Assembly (NCBI GenBank): GCA_001464895.1
Contig: LNEE01000062.1
Span: 190,333 to 254,332, forward strand
Origin: Betaproteobacteria bacterium Ga0077532
GTDB taxonomy: Bacteria; Pseudomonadota; Gammaproteobacteria; Burkholderiales; Ga0077523
DNA: 64,000 nucleotides
Reading direction: 5' to 3'
A model generated the notes under the pieces. It made no database searches, had not been told where the DNA came from, and saw only the letters and a list, made by a program, of their open reading frames with translations. Positions 25,855 through 35,001 of the stretch are shown in pieces. Position 1 is the stretch's first letter, and each line of letters opens with the position of its first letter. The position numbers and the translations under genes are program-made.

Positions 25855-27011
25855 TGGGTACGCCCGATCGCGCAACGATCTTGCCTGCGCTCGCTGCCAT
25901 CCTGGCGGGCGCCGGTGCGACTCTCGCGTTGCTGCTAGCAGAGACGCAATGGCACGTCGCCGTCGTGGCACTCGCCGGGGTCGCCGCGCTGCTGATCGGC
26001 GGGCGCGCCGGTTTTGGTGACGCCATCCATCGCAGCGTTGCGAGCCATCAGCGGGTCACCTCGGCCACCGCGTGGCTGGCGGGTGCTGTCGTCGTGTTCC
26101 TGCTGCGCGAACACAACTTCGAACTGCTGATGCTCTGCACGGTGATGCTGTACGTGCTCGCGGGCCTCGGTCTCACCGTCCAGTTCGGCTTCGCAGGCGT
26201 GGTGAATTTCGCTGCCGCCGCGTTCATGGGTGTCGGTGCGTACACCGCGGCGGTGCTGATGACATCGACCGGGCTGCCGCACCTGGTCGTGGTGCTCGCT
26301 GCCGGTGTCGTCACCGCGCTCATCGGCTCCGTGCTGCTGCTGCCGCTGCTCCGCACGCGCGGCCACTACGCAGCGCTGATCACCATCGCCTTCGGCATCC
26401 TGTTCCGCACGTTCCTCGAAGTGAACGACACGCTCGGCGGGCCGCAGGGTCTCAAGGTGCCCGGTCTGCAGATCTTCGGGTACGCGTTCAACGAAGCCAT
26501 CGAGTTCGACGACGAAACGGAGTGGTCCTTCTACACCGCCTACGCCGGCGTGTTTATCGTGGTGCTCGGCCTCGCGTACACCCTCGTGCGACGCGTCGAG
26601 CGCTCGTGGATGGGGCTGGCACTCGACGCCGTCCGCCTCGATGAGACCGCGGCGTCCGCCTTCGGATTGAACGGTGCCGCCTGGAAGATCGCGGCGTTCT
26701 CGTTCGGCAACTTCCTCGCGGGCATCGCCGGTGCGCTGTACGCGATCCTCACCGCCTTCATCGCCCCGGCCAGTTTCACGTTCGGCGATTCCCTGCTGCT
26801 GCTGTCGATCGTCATCCTCGGCGGGCTCGGCAATCCGCTCGGCCTGCTTCCGGCCGCGCTCGTCGTGGTGGTCCTTCCCGAGAAGCTCCAGGTGATCCAG
26901 GAGTACCGCTTCCTGCTCTTCGCCGCGCTCGTGATCCTGATCCTGCTTCTGCGGCCCGGCGGTCTGATGCCGCGGCGCGCGCGCGAGTACTTCCCGGGGC
27001 GCTCGTCGTGA
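25854..27011 (+). CDS. livM: Branched-chain amino acid type ABC transporter permease LivM
   Basis: 385-residue second permease of the Liv-type importer, with about nine hydrophobic segments. The block YVLAGLGLTVQFGFAGVVNF is the LivM signature, and the C-terminal region has ILGGLGNPLGLLPAALVVVVL. ATG 25854 overlaps the livH stop. The extended N-terminal hydrophobic part (1-85) is longer than in minimal homologues. Confidence 0.9.
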   Translation: MGTPDRATILPALAAILAGAGATLALLLAETQWHVAVVALAGVAALLIGGRAGFGDAIHRSVASHQRVTSATAWLAGAVVVFLLREHNFELLMLCTVMLYVLAGLGLTVQFGFAGVVNFAAAAFMGVGAYTAAVLMTSTGLPHLVVVLAAGVVTALIGSVLLLPLLRTRGHYAALITIAFGILFRTFLEVNDTLGGPQGLKVPGLQIFGYAFNEAIEFDDETEWSFYTAYAGVFIVVLGLAYTLVRRVERSWMGLALDAVRLDETAASAFGLNGAAWKIAAFSFGNFLAGIAGALYAILTAFIAPASFTFGDSLLLLSIVILGGLGNPLGLLPAALVVVVLPEKLQVIQEYRFLLFAALVILILLLRPGGLMPRRAREYFPGRSS

Positions 27012-27790
27012 CGCATCTGCTCGAAGTTTCCGGGCTCTCGGTCCGATTCGGCGGCGTGCGCGCCCTGGACGGTCTCGACCTGCATCTCGACGAAGGGGAG
27101 ACCCTCGGCCTCATCGGCCCCAACGGTTCCGGCAAGACGACCTCGTTCAACACCATCACCGGGTTCGTCCTGCCTGCCGGCGGCACGGTGCGCTTTGCCG
27201 GCGAGGACATCACCGCGCAACCCCCGCGGCACGTGGCCCGGCGCGGCATCGCGCGGACGTTCCAGCGCCTGCGCCTGCTCACCGAGCTGTCCGTCTTCGA
27301 CAACCTGATGGTCGGCCAGCACCTCACGCTCGATCACGGCATCTGGGCGAACCTGCTCGGACGAAGCCGGCTGCGGGGTGCGATCGCGCGCCAGACGGAC
27401 GAGATGCGCACGCTGCTGCGCCACTTCAGCCCGACCCTGCCCGATCGGCTGCACGAGCCCGTCTCGGCGCTCACGATGATCGACCGCCGCCGCGTCGAGG
27501 TCTGCCGCGCGCTCGCGCGATCACCGCGCCTTCTGCTTCTCGACGAGCCCTCGGCCGGCATGACGCCCGACGAGACCGCCGAGCTGATGCGCGATCTGCA
27601 GAACGTGAAGGCCGCACGACCCTCGCTGGCGGTGATCCTCATCGAGCACGACATGGCAGTGATCGAACGCGTCTCCGCGCGCTGCGTCGTGCTCGACTAC
27701 GGTCGCAAGATCGCCGACGGCAGCTATGCCGAGGTGACGCGGGATCCTGCCGTCCGCCGCGCGTATCTCGGCGAGGAGGCGGACGCCTGA
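27008..27790 (+). CDS. livG: Branched-chain amino acid type ABC transporter ATP-binding protein LivG
   Basis: 260-residue ABC ATPase of the importer. Walker A is GPNGSGKT at 37-44, Walker B LLLLDE at 175-180, with the H-loop in VILIEHDMAVIE. The signature position (152-162) reads SALTMIDRRR in place of the usual LSxGxQRR or LxYGxQRR, so the C-loop is unusual. It starts at GTG 27008, overlapping livM by 4 bases, and ends in an overlap with livF. Confidence 0.88.
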   Translation: MTHLLEVSGLSVRFGGVRALDGLDLHLDEGETLGLIGPNGSGKTTSFNTITGFVLPAGGTVRFAGEDITAQPPRHVARRGIARTFQRLRLLTELSVFDNLMVGQHLTLDHGIWANLLGRSRLRGAIARQTDEMRTLLRHFSPTLPDRLHEPVSALTMIDRRRVEVCRALARSPRLLLLDEPSAGMTPDETAELMRDLQNVKAARPSLAVILIEHDMAVIERVSARCVVLDYGRKIADGSYAEVTRDPAVRRAYLGEEADA

Positions 27791-28512
27791 TGGGACTCTC
27801 GCTCGAAGTGAAGAACCTGCGCGTCGGCTACGACCGCGCCGACGTGCTGACCGATGTCTCCATCGTCGCGCGCGCCGGCGAGATCACCTGCCTGCTCGGC
27901 GCCAACGGTGCAGGCAAGAGCACGCTCGTGCGCGCAGTGCTGGGGCTCACCCCGCCGCGGGAGGGCGAGATCCTGCTCGACGGACGGTCGATCGCCGGCC
28001 TCCCCACCCATCGCATCGCGGCCCGCGGCGTGGGTGCCATCCCGGAAGGCCGGCGCGTGTTCCCGAAGCTCACCGTCAAGGAGAACCTGCGCACCGGTGC
28101 GTACCTCGAGCGCGACGGCACCGTGATCGCCCGTCGCTTCGATGAGGTGTACGCGATCTTCCCGCGCCTCCTCGAACGCTCCAACCAGCTCGCTGGCACC
28201 CTCTCCGGTGGTGAGCAGGCGATGCTGTCGATCGGTCGCGGCCTCATGGGATCCCCGGGGCTGCTCGTCATCGACGAACCTTCGCTCGGCCTCTCGCCAC
28301 GATTCGTGAAAGAGAATTTCCAGGTGATCCGGCGCATCCAGTCGACGGGGATCAGCGTGCTGCTCGTGGAGCAGAACGTCCATCAGACGCTCGATGTGGC
28401 GCATCGCGGCTATCTGCTCTCCGGTGGCCGGGTCGTGGCCGAAGGCACGGCCGACGAACTGAAGCAGCATCCCGCACTGGTGGCGGCCTACTTCGGCGGC
28501 GACGGACACTAG
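27790..28512 (+). CDS. livF: Branched-chain amino acid type ABC transporter ATP-binding protein LivF
   Basis: 240-residue second ABC ATPase. Walker A is GANGAGKS at 37-44, the signature is a normal LSGGEQ, Walker B is LLVIDEPSLGL, and the H-loop motif reads VLLVEQNVHQTL. GAIPEGRRVFPKLTVKENL is a LivF hallmark. It pairs with LivG, whose signature is degenerate; in such a pair only one composite site needs a normal C-loop. Confidence 0.9.
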   Translation: MGLSLEVKNLRVGYDRADVLTDVSIVARAGEITCLLGANGAGKSTLVRAVLGLTPPREGEILLDGRSIAGLPTHRIAARGVGAIPEGRRVFPKLTVKENLRTGAYLERDGTVIARRFDEVYAIFPRLLERSNQLAGTLSGGEQAMLSIGRGLMGSPGLLVIDEPSLGLSPRFVKENFQVIRRIQSTGISVLLVEQNVHQTLDVAHRGYLLSGGRVVAEGTADELKQHPALVAAYFGGDGH

Positions 28513-28598
28513 TCGAGACCTCCGGCAGACCCCATCACAACGCCGGGAGCGTGCGAAAGCCCGCAGATATACTCGCCCGAGAACCTCCGAGGAACCCC

Positions 28599-29729
28599 AT
28601 GGCCGCCCATCCCGATCCGCTTGCCCTCACCCGCGAGCTGCTGCACTTCGACACCATCAATCCCCCCGGCCAGGAAGAACCCTGCGCCCATCACCTCGGC
28701 GCGCTGCTCGAAGCGGCCGGCTACCGGGTCACGTATCACGCGATGGGCCCTGGCCGTGCCAACCTCGTCGCGACCATCGGCGGTGACGCCGACATCGCAC
28801 CGCTCGTCTTCACCGGTCACATCGACATCGTGCCGCTCGGCGCCGCGCCGTGGACGCGCGATCCGTTCGCGGGCGAGACCGACGGCGGACGCGTCTACGG
28901 CCGCGGGTCCAGCGACATGAAATCCGGCGTGGCCGCCTTCGTGGCCGCCGCCATCGAGATGGCACCCAAGCTCGCTCGCAGCCCCGGCATCACGCTCGTC
29001 ATCACCGCGGGTGAAGAGACGGGCTGCATGGGCGCGTACGATCTCGTCACCAAGCCCGGCGCCCTCGGGCGTGCCGGCGCGATCGTCGTGGCCGAGCCCA
29101 CCGGCAACTTCCCGTTCATCGGCCATCGCGGCGCGTACTGGCTGCAGGCGAAGACCCACGGCGTCACCGCGCACGGGTCGATGCCGGAGAAAGGCGTGAA
29201 CGCCGTCTACAAGGCAGCCTGCGCCGTGACCTGCCTCGAACACTTTCACTTTTCGACCCCGCCCCATCCGATGATGGGTCAGGGAACGCTGAACGTCGGG
29301 ACGATCCGCGGCGGTCTCAACATCAACTCCGTGCCCGACGAAGCCGTGATCGGCATCGACATGCGCACCGTTCCGACCCAGACGCACCCCGGAATCCGCG
29401 AGGAGCTGGTCGCCGCGCTCGGCCCCGGGGTCGATCTCGACACGATGCTGAGCGTCGAGTCGGTGTACACGGAACCGGAACAGGCCTGGGTGCAGAGCGT
29501 GTTCGACGTGATGCAGCCGATCCTCGGCAGCCGCCCCGAGCCGCGCACCGCCACCTACTTCACCGACGCCGCGGTCCTGAAGCCGGCGTACGGGAATCCG
29601 CCCACCATCATCCTCGGCCCCGGTGAGCCGCAGATGGCGCACCAGACCGACGAGTACTGCATCGCCGAGCGCGTCCTCGAATCGCGGGCCGCCTTCGTCG
29701 AATTGATCCGCCAGTGGTGCCGCGCTTAA
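28599..29729 (+). CDS. M20-family metallopeptidase / deacylase (ArgE/DapE-like)
   Basis: 376-residue zinc-dependent amidohydrolase of the M20 family. Metal-binding and catalytic blocks are VFTGHIDIVP, GRGSSDMKSG, ITAGEETG and the C-terminal GPGEPQMAHQTDEY. A dimerisation (lid) domain lies in the middle with GVTAHGSMPEKGVNAVYKA. Members remove N-acyl groups or cleave small peptides; the substrate is not clear. ATG 28599 has CGAGGAA upstream. It follows livF after 86 bases and precedes the carboxyltransferase by 13 bases, so it may be cotranscribed with either. Confidence 0.85.
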   Translation: MAAHPDPLALTRELLHFDTINPPGQEEPCAHHLGALLEAAGYRVTYHAMGPGRANLVATIGGDADIAPLVFTGHIDIVPLGAAPWTRDPFAGETDGGRVYGRGSSDMKSGVAAFVAAAIEMAPKLARSPGITLVITAGEETGCMGAYDLVTKPGALGRAGAIVVAEPTGNFPFIGHRGAYWLQAKTHGVTAHGSMPEKGVNAVYKAACAVTCLEHFHFSTPPHPMMGQGTLNVGTIRGGLNINSVPDEAVIGIDMRTVPTQTHPGIREELVAALGPGVDLDTMLSVESVYTEPEQAWVQSVFDVMQPILGSRPEPRTATYFTDAAVLKPAYGNPPTIILGPGEPQMAHQTDEYCIAERVLESRAAFVELIRQWCRA

Positions 29730-29742
29730 ACCCCCGTCCGGC

Positions 29743-31044
29743 ATGACACCGCGTTTCCTGGAGCTGCCGGTGGCAGAGCGCGTGTCGAGCCTGCTCGACG
29801 CGGGCTCGGGCGTGCCCCTCGCGCGTCCTCCAGACACCGCGGTGAACGCGCTCTCCGTCGAGGGCACGATCGAGGGACGGCGCGTGATGGTGCTCGCCAC
29901 CGATCCGGCGCACGCCGCCGGTGCCATCGGACGCGCCGATGCCGACCAGCTCGTGCGCGGCATCGCCCACGCCCGCGAGCGGCGCCTGCCGCTCGTGCTG
30001 CTCCTCGATTCCGCCGGGGCGATGTTGACGGAGGGCGTGCAAGTCCTCGGGGCCTTCCGTCGTCTCGAACGCGAGCTGCTCGATGCCGTGGCCGCCGACA
30101 TTCCCGTGGCCGCCGTCCCGGGGCGCAACTGCTTCGGTGGCGCGAGCCTCCTGGCGTTCGCGGCGGAGCTGCGTCTGTATCCCCGCGGGGCGCGACTCGG
30201 GGTGTCCGGATTGCGCTCCCTCGCGGCATTGCGGGATGTCCCGCCCGACACCCTGGAGGTTCTCTTCGGCGCCGAGAGCAGGGCCCGGCACGACGAGCAG
30301 TCCGTGCTCGTCACCGACGCTCCCGACGCGCTCCGGGCGACGCTCCGTGCGTGGCTCGCCGACCGCCCGCCGCGGCATACCCAGGCCGACGTGCAGCGGT
30401 CGCTCACCCGCCGTCTGCGCATGTACCGCGGCAACCCCTACAGCCTGCCCATGGTGCCGCCGCCCCCGGAACTGGAGTCGCGCCTGGACCACCTGTTTCC
30501 CGAAGGCTGGGGTGTCCTCTATGGCGATGGCGTGATCCACGGGGATGGCTGGGTGGATGGCCGCAACACAGGGATCGCCGGTTTCGTCGCGGGGCATGCC
30601 GTGGATGCCTTCGCGTGCTGGCGCTTCGCCGAGGCCCTTCGCCTCTTCGCGCGCGAGCCCCGGCACGTCCCCGTGACGCTGCTGCTCGACAGTCCCGGTC
30701 AGTCGAGCATGATCGAGGACGAGCAGGTGCTGCTGTCCGAGTACATCGCGCTCGTGGCCCGCGGGGCCCACGCCCTCCGTGCCCAGGGCCGCTCGATCGA
30801 GCTGTGGATGATCGGCGAGGCCGGCGGCGCCATCTACGTGGCGCTCGCCGCCGCGGCCACCACCATCACGGGCTGGCCGGGCCTGCGTCTGCAGACCATC
30901 CCGCCGCGTGCCGTGGATCGCGTCGTCGGCAAGCAGCCGGACGCGCCTCCCATCTCCGCGCTCTTCGAGGCGCGGGTCATCGACCGCTGGACCCGCTCGC
31001 CCGGCTTCGGGGAGTGGCCCGCACCCAGTGTCCCACCGCCATGA
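29743..31044 (+). CDS. Two-domain carboxyltransferase, malonate decarboxylase beta/gamma-like
   Basis: 433-residue protein that looks like a fusion of two crotonase-fold domains. The first (about 35-200) resembles malonate decarboxylase beta (MdcD): GTIEGRRVMVLATDP, LLLDSAGAMLTEGVQ, GRNCFGGASLLAFAA and ARLGVSG. The second (about 240-415) resembles gamma (MdcE): VTLLLDSPGQSSMIEDE and IGEAGGAIYVALA. It is shorter than known MdcD-MdcE fusions (about 550). No alpha (MdcA) or acyl-carrier (MdcC) gene is near. It overlaps matB (ATGA), which supports a role in malonate or malonyl-thioester metabolism. The assignment rests on motif recognition, not a search. Confidence 0.6.
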   Translation: MTPRFLELPVAERVSSLLDAGSGVPLARPPDTAVNALSVEGTIEGRRVMVLATDPAHAAGAIGRADADQLVRGIAHARERRLPLVLLLDSAGAMLTEGVQVLGAFRRLERELLDAVAADIPVAAVPGRNCFGGASLLAFAAELRLYPRGARLGVSGLRSLAALRDVPPDTLEVLFGAESRARHDEQSVLVTDAPDALRATLRAWLADRPPRHTQADVQRSLTRRLRMYRGNPYSLPMVPPPPELESRLDHLFPEGWGVLYGDGVIHGDGWVDGRNTGIAGFVAGHAVDAFACWRFAEALRLFAREPRHVPVTLLLDSPGQSSMIEDEQVLLSEYIALVARGAHALRAQGRSIELWMIGEAGGAIYVALAAAATTITGWPGLRLQTIPPRAVDRVVGKQPDAPPISALFEARVIDRWTRSPGFGEWPAPSVPPP

Positions 31045-32546
31045 ACCACAACTTTCTCGCCCTCGTCGAAGCGCGCATGCCGCGCGACACCGCGTCGCCC
31101 CTCCTCGAAACGGAGGACGGCAGCACCTGGAGCTACGGCCGCATCATGGCGCTCTCTTCGCGCCTTGCGCACGCACTGGCCGCGGCCGGCGCGACGCGCG
31201 GGGATCGCATCGCCGCGCAGGTCGAGAAGACACCGAACGCCCTCGCGCTGTATCTCGCGTGCCTGCGTGGTGGCTTCGTGTACCTCCCGCTCAACACCGC
31301 CTATCAGCCCGCAGAGGTCGCGTACTTCCTGCGCGATGCCGCGCCTGCCGTCTTCGTATGCCGTCCGGAAAGTCGCGACGCACTCGACCCCGCGATCCGC
31401 GAAGCGAGGATCCGCGCGGTGTTCACGCTCGATGCGGCCGACGGCGGCACGCTGATCGATGCCGCAGACTCGCAACCCGACGAGCATCCTGTGGCGCAGG
31501 CCGGCGCCGACGATCTCGCAGTCATCATCTACACCTCCGGCACCACCGGCCGTTCGAAGGGCGCGATGCTGTCGCACGGCAACCTGTCGTCGAACGGACT
31601 CGCGCTCGTCGAGGCCTGGCAGTTCGATACGACCGACGTCCTGCTGCACCAGTTGCCGCTGTTCCACGTGCACGGGCTCTTCGTGGCGAATCACTGCGTG
31701 CTGCTGTCCGGCGCCCGCATGCTCTTCCACCGGAAGTTCGACGCGAAGGTGGCGCTGGCGGGTCTCGCGCGCGCGACGGTCATGATGGGCGTTCCCACCT
31801 ACTACGTGCGCCTGCTCGCGGAGCCCCGCTTCGATCGCGCGGCGGCGTCGGGTGTGCGGCTCTTCATCTCCGGCTCCGCGCCGCTGCTGCTCGAGACCTT
31901 CCGCGAGTTCGAGGATCGCATCGGCCAGCGCATCCTGGAGCGCTACGGCATGAGCGAGTCCGGGATGATCACTTCGAACCCGCTGACCGGTGAACGGCGG
32001 GGCGGCACGGTGGGGTTGCCGCTGCCCGGCAACGAGGTCCGCGTCGCGGGCGCTGACGACCAGGCCTTGCCCGCGGGCGAGACCGGCGCGATCCAGATCC
32101 GCGGGGCCAACGTGTTCCACGGCTACTGGCGCATGCCGGAGAAGACCCGCGAGGAGTTCACCGCCGACGGTTGGTTCCGCACCGGGGACGTGGGCGTGTT
32201 CGATGCGGACGGCTATCTGTCCATCGTGGGGCGCGCGAAGGACCTCATCATCAGCGGCGGCTACAACGTCTATCCGAAGGAGATCGAGCTGGAACTCGAC
32301 GTCCTGCCGGGGGTGGTCGAGTCCGCCGTCGTGGGCGTACCGCATCCCGACTTCGGGGAGGCCGTGGTCGCCGTGGTCGTGCTTGCCAAGGGCGCGATGC
32401 TCGACGAGGCCGCGACCATCGCCGGCCTGCGCACGCGCCTCGCGAACTACAAGGTGCCCAAGCGCGTGCACGTGGTCGACGACCTCCCGCGCAACGCGAT
32501 GGGCAAGGTGCAGAAGGCGGAGCTGCGCAAGCGCTACGGCGGTTGA
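31041..32546 (+). CDS. matB: Malonyl-CoA synthetase (acyl-adenylate ligase)
   Basis: 501-residue AMP-forming ligase that makes malonyl-CoA from malonate, ATP and CoA. The P-loop-like motif YTSGTTGRSKG is at 164-174; LFHVHGLFVA, MLFHRKFD and MGVPTYYVRLL are MatB features, as is RYGMSESGMITSNP. The hinge GRAKDLIISGGYNVYPKEIE and the catalytic lysine in NAMGKVQKAELR are intact. Methylmalonate is a possible second substrate. It is translationally coupled to the carboxyltransferase-like gene upstream. Confidence 0.87.
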   Translation: MNHNFLALVEARMPRDTASPLLETEDGSTWSYGRIMALSSRLAHALAAAGATRGDRIAAQVEKTPNALALYLACLRGGFVYLPLNTAYQPAEVAYFLRDAAPAVFVCRPESRDALDPAIREARIRAVFTLDAADGGTLIDAADSQPDEHPVAQAGADDLAVIIYTSGTTGRSKGAMLSHGNLSSNGLALVEAWQFDTTDVLLHQLPLFHVHGLFVANHCVLLSGARMLFHRKFDAKVALAGLARATVMMGVPTYYVRLLAEPRFDRAAASGVRLFISGSAPLLLETFREFEDRIGQRILERYGMSESGMITSNPLTGERRGGTVGLPLPGNEVRVAGADDQALPAGETGAIQIRGANVFHGYWRMPEKTREEFTADGWFRTGDVGVFDADGYLSIVGRAKDLIISGGYNVYPKEIELELDVLPGVVESAVVGVPHPDFGEAVVAVVVLAKGAMLDEAATIAGLRTRLANYKVPKRVHVVDDLPRNAMGKVQKAELRKRYGG

Positions 32547-32551
32547 CACAC

Positions 32552-32571
32552 CTGCCCGCGAGCGCGGGCAG
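32552..32571. terminator. GC-rich hairpin between convergent genes
   Basis: Perfect 8-base stem CTGCCCGC / GCGGGCAG with a GAGC loop, in the 33-base gap between matB and the convergent enolase-family gene. No T-tract follows on either strand, so it may act as an attenuating or RNA-end hairpin. Confidence 0.5.
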
Positions 32572-32579
32572 ACGACCCC

Positions 32580-33728
32580 TCAACGCACGACGATTCGACT
32601 GCCCACCAGCTTCGCGTCGACCGCCTGCCAGTCCCAGTCGATGCCGACGCCGGGCGCGTCCGGCGGCACGGCGTAGCCGTCCGTATCCACGGTCATCGTC
32701 GAGCGCAGGAATTCGTCGAGCTGCGGGATGTGCTCCACCCAGCGCGCGTTGGGCACCGCGCACGCGAGCGACACGTGCAGTTCCATCAGGTAGTGCGGTG
32801 CCACCGCCAGGTTGAACGCCTGCGCCATGTGCGCCACCTTCAACCACGGCGTGATCCCGCCGATGCGCGCGACATCCACCTGCACCAGCGAGCACGCGCC
32901 GGCCTGCAGGTACTCGCGGAACTGTCCGATGCTGTAGATCGTCTCGCCGATGGCGATCGGCACCGATGTCGACTGCGCGAGCCGCGCGTGGCCGCTCACA
33001 TCGTCGGCCGGGAGCGGTTCCTCGAACCACGCGAGCCCGAGCTGCTCGTAGTGCCGAGCGCGGCGCAGCGCATCGTCGAGCGCGAACGACTGGTTGGCGT
33101 CGACCATGAACTCCACCGAAGCCGGCACCACCTCGCGCACCGCCTGGAGGCGATCGAGGTCCTCCGCGATCGGGCGACCCACCTTCAGCTTGAAACCACG
33201 GAAGCCGCCCGCCACGGCCTCGCGGGCGTTCTCGACGATCTCGTCCTTCGGCAGATTGAGCCAGCCGCCCTCGGTGTCGTACAGCGGCAGACGCGCATGC
33301 GCGCCCCCGGCAAGGATGTGCAGCGGCAGGCCGGCCGACTGGCAGCGGAGATCCCACAGCGCGATGTCGATCGCGGCGATCGCGAGGCTGGTGATGGCCC
33401 CGGGCGTCGTCGCATTCGTCGTGCGCCAGAGCCGCAGCCAGTTGCGCTCGATCAGCCGCGCGTCCTGACCGATCAGCGCCGGCGCCAGGTGATCGCGGAT
33501 CAACGCGACGATCGAAGAGCCGCCGGTCCCCAGCGTGTAGGTGTAACCCGTCCCCACGGCACCGTTCGACGCGAACACGCGCACGATCGGCGTCTCCTGC
33601 TTGTGGAACGGCTGGATCGCGTCGTTGCGCGGGAACTTCGCCGGGATGTCGGTGAGCAGGATCTCCACCCGCTCGACGATCACCGGCGACCCACCCATCT
33701 CTTCGCCTGCACCGCTGCCCATGGTCAT
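32580..33728 (-). CDS. Mandelate racemase/muconate lactonizing enzyme family protein
   Basis: 382-residue enolase-superfamily enzyme. The KxK catalytic motif is in GFRGFKLKVG, metal ligands appear in MVDANQSF, WFEEPL and AIGETIYS, and a C-terminal histidine is in VAPHYLMELH. This fits the mandelate racemase subgroup (racemases, sugar-acid dehydratases, lactonizing enzymes). Which substrate it uses is not visible. ATG 33728 gives a 16-residue leader before PVIVERVEILL; a second ATG ten codons in is possible. It is a single gene convergent with matB. Confidence 0.82.
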   Translation of the reverse strand: MTMGSGAGEEMGGSPVIVERVEILLTDIPAKFPRNDAIQPFHKQETPIVRVFASNGAVGTGYTYTLGTGGSSIVALIRDHLAPALIGQDARLIERNWLRLWRTTNATTPGAITSLAIAAIDIALWDLRCQSAGLPLHILAGGAHARLPLYDTEGGWLNLPKDEIVENAREAVAGGFRGFKLKVGRPIAEDLDRLQAVREVVPASVEFMVDANQSFALDDALRRARHYEQLGLAWFEEPLPADDVSGHARLAQSTSVPIAIGETIYSIGQFREYLQAGACSLVQVDVARIGGITPWLKVAHMAQAFNLAVAPHYLMELHVSLACAVPNARWVEHIPQLDEFLRSTMTVDTDGYAVPPDAPGVGIDWDWQAVDAKLVGSRIVVR

Positions 33729-34035
33729 CCTCCGATGTGGTCGATGGCAGTGTCGCGGCCTTCCATCGTGGTCACGCAGCGCGCCGTGCAGTCCCCGCGA
33801 TCGGACCGAGCGCGCGCCCGGGACCCGGATTCTCGGCGATCTCCAACGCGGCGGATTTGGCCAGGATCAAGAGACGAGCGGGATCTCCGCGCCGGGACCG
33901 CAACGCTGGGCCCGGAGGTTGTTGGGCGGTGGTTCACCAGCGTGTCGGTGGTGCTCGGAGATGCGTGTGGCGACCGGTAAGATCCCCGCAGTGGCGACAT
34001 GCGGCGCCCCACAGAAGAACAGGAGAGACGGATCC
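33729..34035. other. Divergent intergenic region without a gene
   Basis: 307 bases between the start codons of the enolase-family gene and the metallopeptidase gene. It must hold both promoters, but I see no convincing -35/-10 pair. An ORF reading through it on the plus strand is an in-frame extension of the peptidase gene into the antisense of the neighbour and is not supported. Confidence 0.5.
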
Positions 34036-34899
34036 ATGCGCTGGGAAGGCGGTCGACGGAGCGACAACGTGGAGGACCGGCGCGGTATGCCGGTGGGGCG
34101 CGGCGTCGCCGGTGGCGGCATCGGGATCGTCGTCATCGCGCTCATCGCGATGTTCTTCGGCATCGACCCGCGCGTGGTGCTGCAGCAGGGCGCCGGGATG
34201 ACCGAGCCCCCCACGATGGAGACGCAGCGGGCCCCGGCGCAGACCGACCCGGTAGAAGAGCGCATGAAGGATTTCGTTTCGGTCGTGCTCGCGGACACCG
34301 AGGACACCTGGACCGAAATCTTCGCCCGAAGCCAGGTGCAGTACGCACCGCCGAAGCTCGTCCTCTTCACCGGCGCTGTGGGTTCGGCCTGCGGCACGGG
34401 ACAGGCGGCGATGGGGCCGTTCTACTGCCCCGCGGATCGCAAGGTCTACATCGATCTCTCGTTCTTTCGCGACCTCTCGCGGAAGCTCGGCGCACCCGGC
34501 GACTTCGCGCAGGCGTACGTGATCGCCCACGAGGTCGGGCACCACATCCAGAACCTGCTGGGCATCGCCGACAAGGTGCACGCCGCGCGTCAGAAGAGTG
34601 ACGAAGTCCGCGCGAATGCACTGTCGGTGCGCATGGAGTTGCAGGCCGACTGCTTCGCCGGCATCTGGGCGCATCACGCGAACCGGTCACGGCAGATCCT
34701 GGAGTCGGGCGACATCGAGGAGGGCCTGAACGCCGCGGCGGCCATCGGCGACGACCGACTGCAGAAGCGGGCGCAGGGTCAGGTCGTGCCGGAGAGCTTC
34801 ACGCACGGGTCGTCGGCGCAGCGCGTGGAATGGTTCCGCCGCGGCATCGAGTCGGGCAGCCCGAAGAAGTGCGACACCTTCGCCCGGGGCGCTGGCTGA
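34036..34899 (+). CDS. ypfJ: YpfJ-type neutral zinc metallopeptidase
   Basis: 287-residue membrane-anchored protein of the putative neutral zinc metallopeptidase family (YpfJ). It opens MRWEGGRRSDNVEDRRG, the family signature start, followed by one membrane segment (about 25-42, GGIGIVVIALIAMFFGID). The zinc site HEVGHH starts at His165, with the third ligand region in LSVRMELQADCFAGIWAH. The C terminus has the conserved FTHGSSAQRVEWFRRG. AGGAGAG stands upstream of ATG 34036. Physiological substrate unknown for the family. Confidence 0.88.
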   Translation: MRWEGGRRSDNVEDRRGMPVGRGVAGGGIGIVVIALIAMFFGIDPRVVLQQGAGMTEPPTMETQRAPAQTDPVEERMKDFVSVVLADTEDTWTEIFARSQVQYAPPKLVLFTGAVGSACGTGQAAMGPFYCPADRKVYIDLSFFRDLSRKLGAPGDFAQAYVIAHEVGHHIQNLLGIADKVHAARQKSDEVRANALSVRMELQADCFAGIWAHHANRSRQILESGDIEEGLNAAAAIGDDRLQKRAQGQVVPESFTHGSSAQRVEWFRRGIESGSPKKCDTFARGAG

Positions 34900-34907
34900 G
34901 GGCGTTT

Positions 34908-34948
34908 CCGACGAAGTCCGCAGACTGTCGTGGGTCGGACTTCGTCCG
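34908..34948. terminator. Inverted repeat between convergent genes
   Basis: CCGACGAAGTCCG (34908-34920) and CGGACTTCGTCCG (34936-34948) form a 13-base inverted repeat with one mismatch and a 15-base loop. It sits between the converging metallopeptidase and HEAT/TPR genes. No T-tract follows; a shared terminator is plausible. Confidence 0.45.
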
Positions 34949-35001
34949 ACGCGGCATCGGCAACCCCAGACGAGTGGCCCTGGTGAGCGCCACGCCAGCC
35001 G

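Noticed and set aside
23959..25971. 670-codon minus-strand ORF opposite the liv genes
   Set aside because: It lies antisense to clear liv genes, is extremely rich in Asp, Glu, His and Arg, and matches no fold. High GC at third positions explains it.
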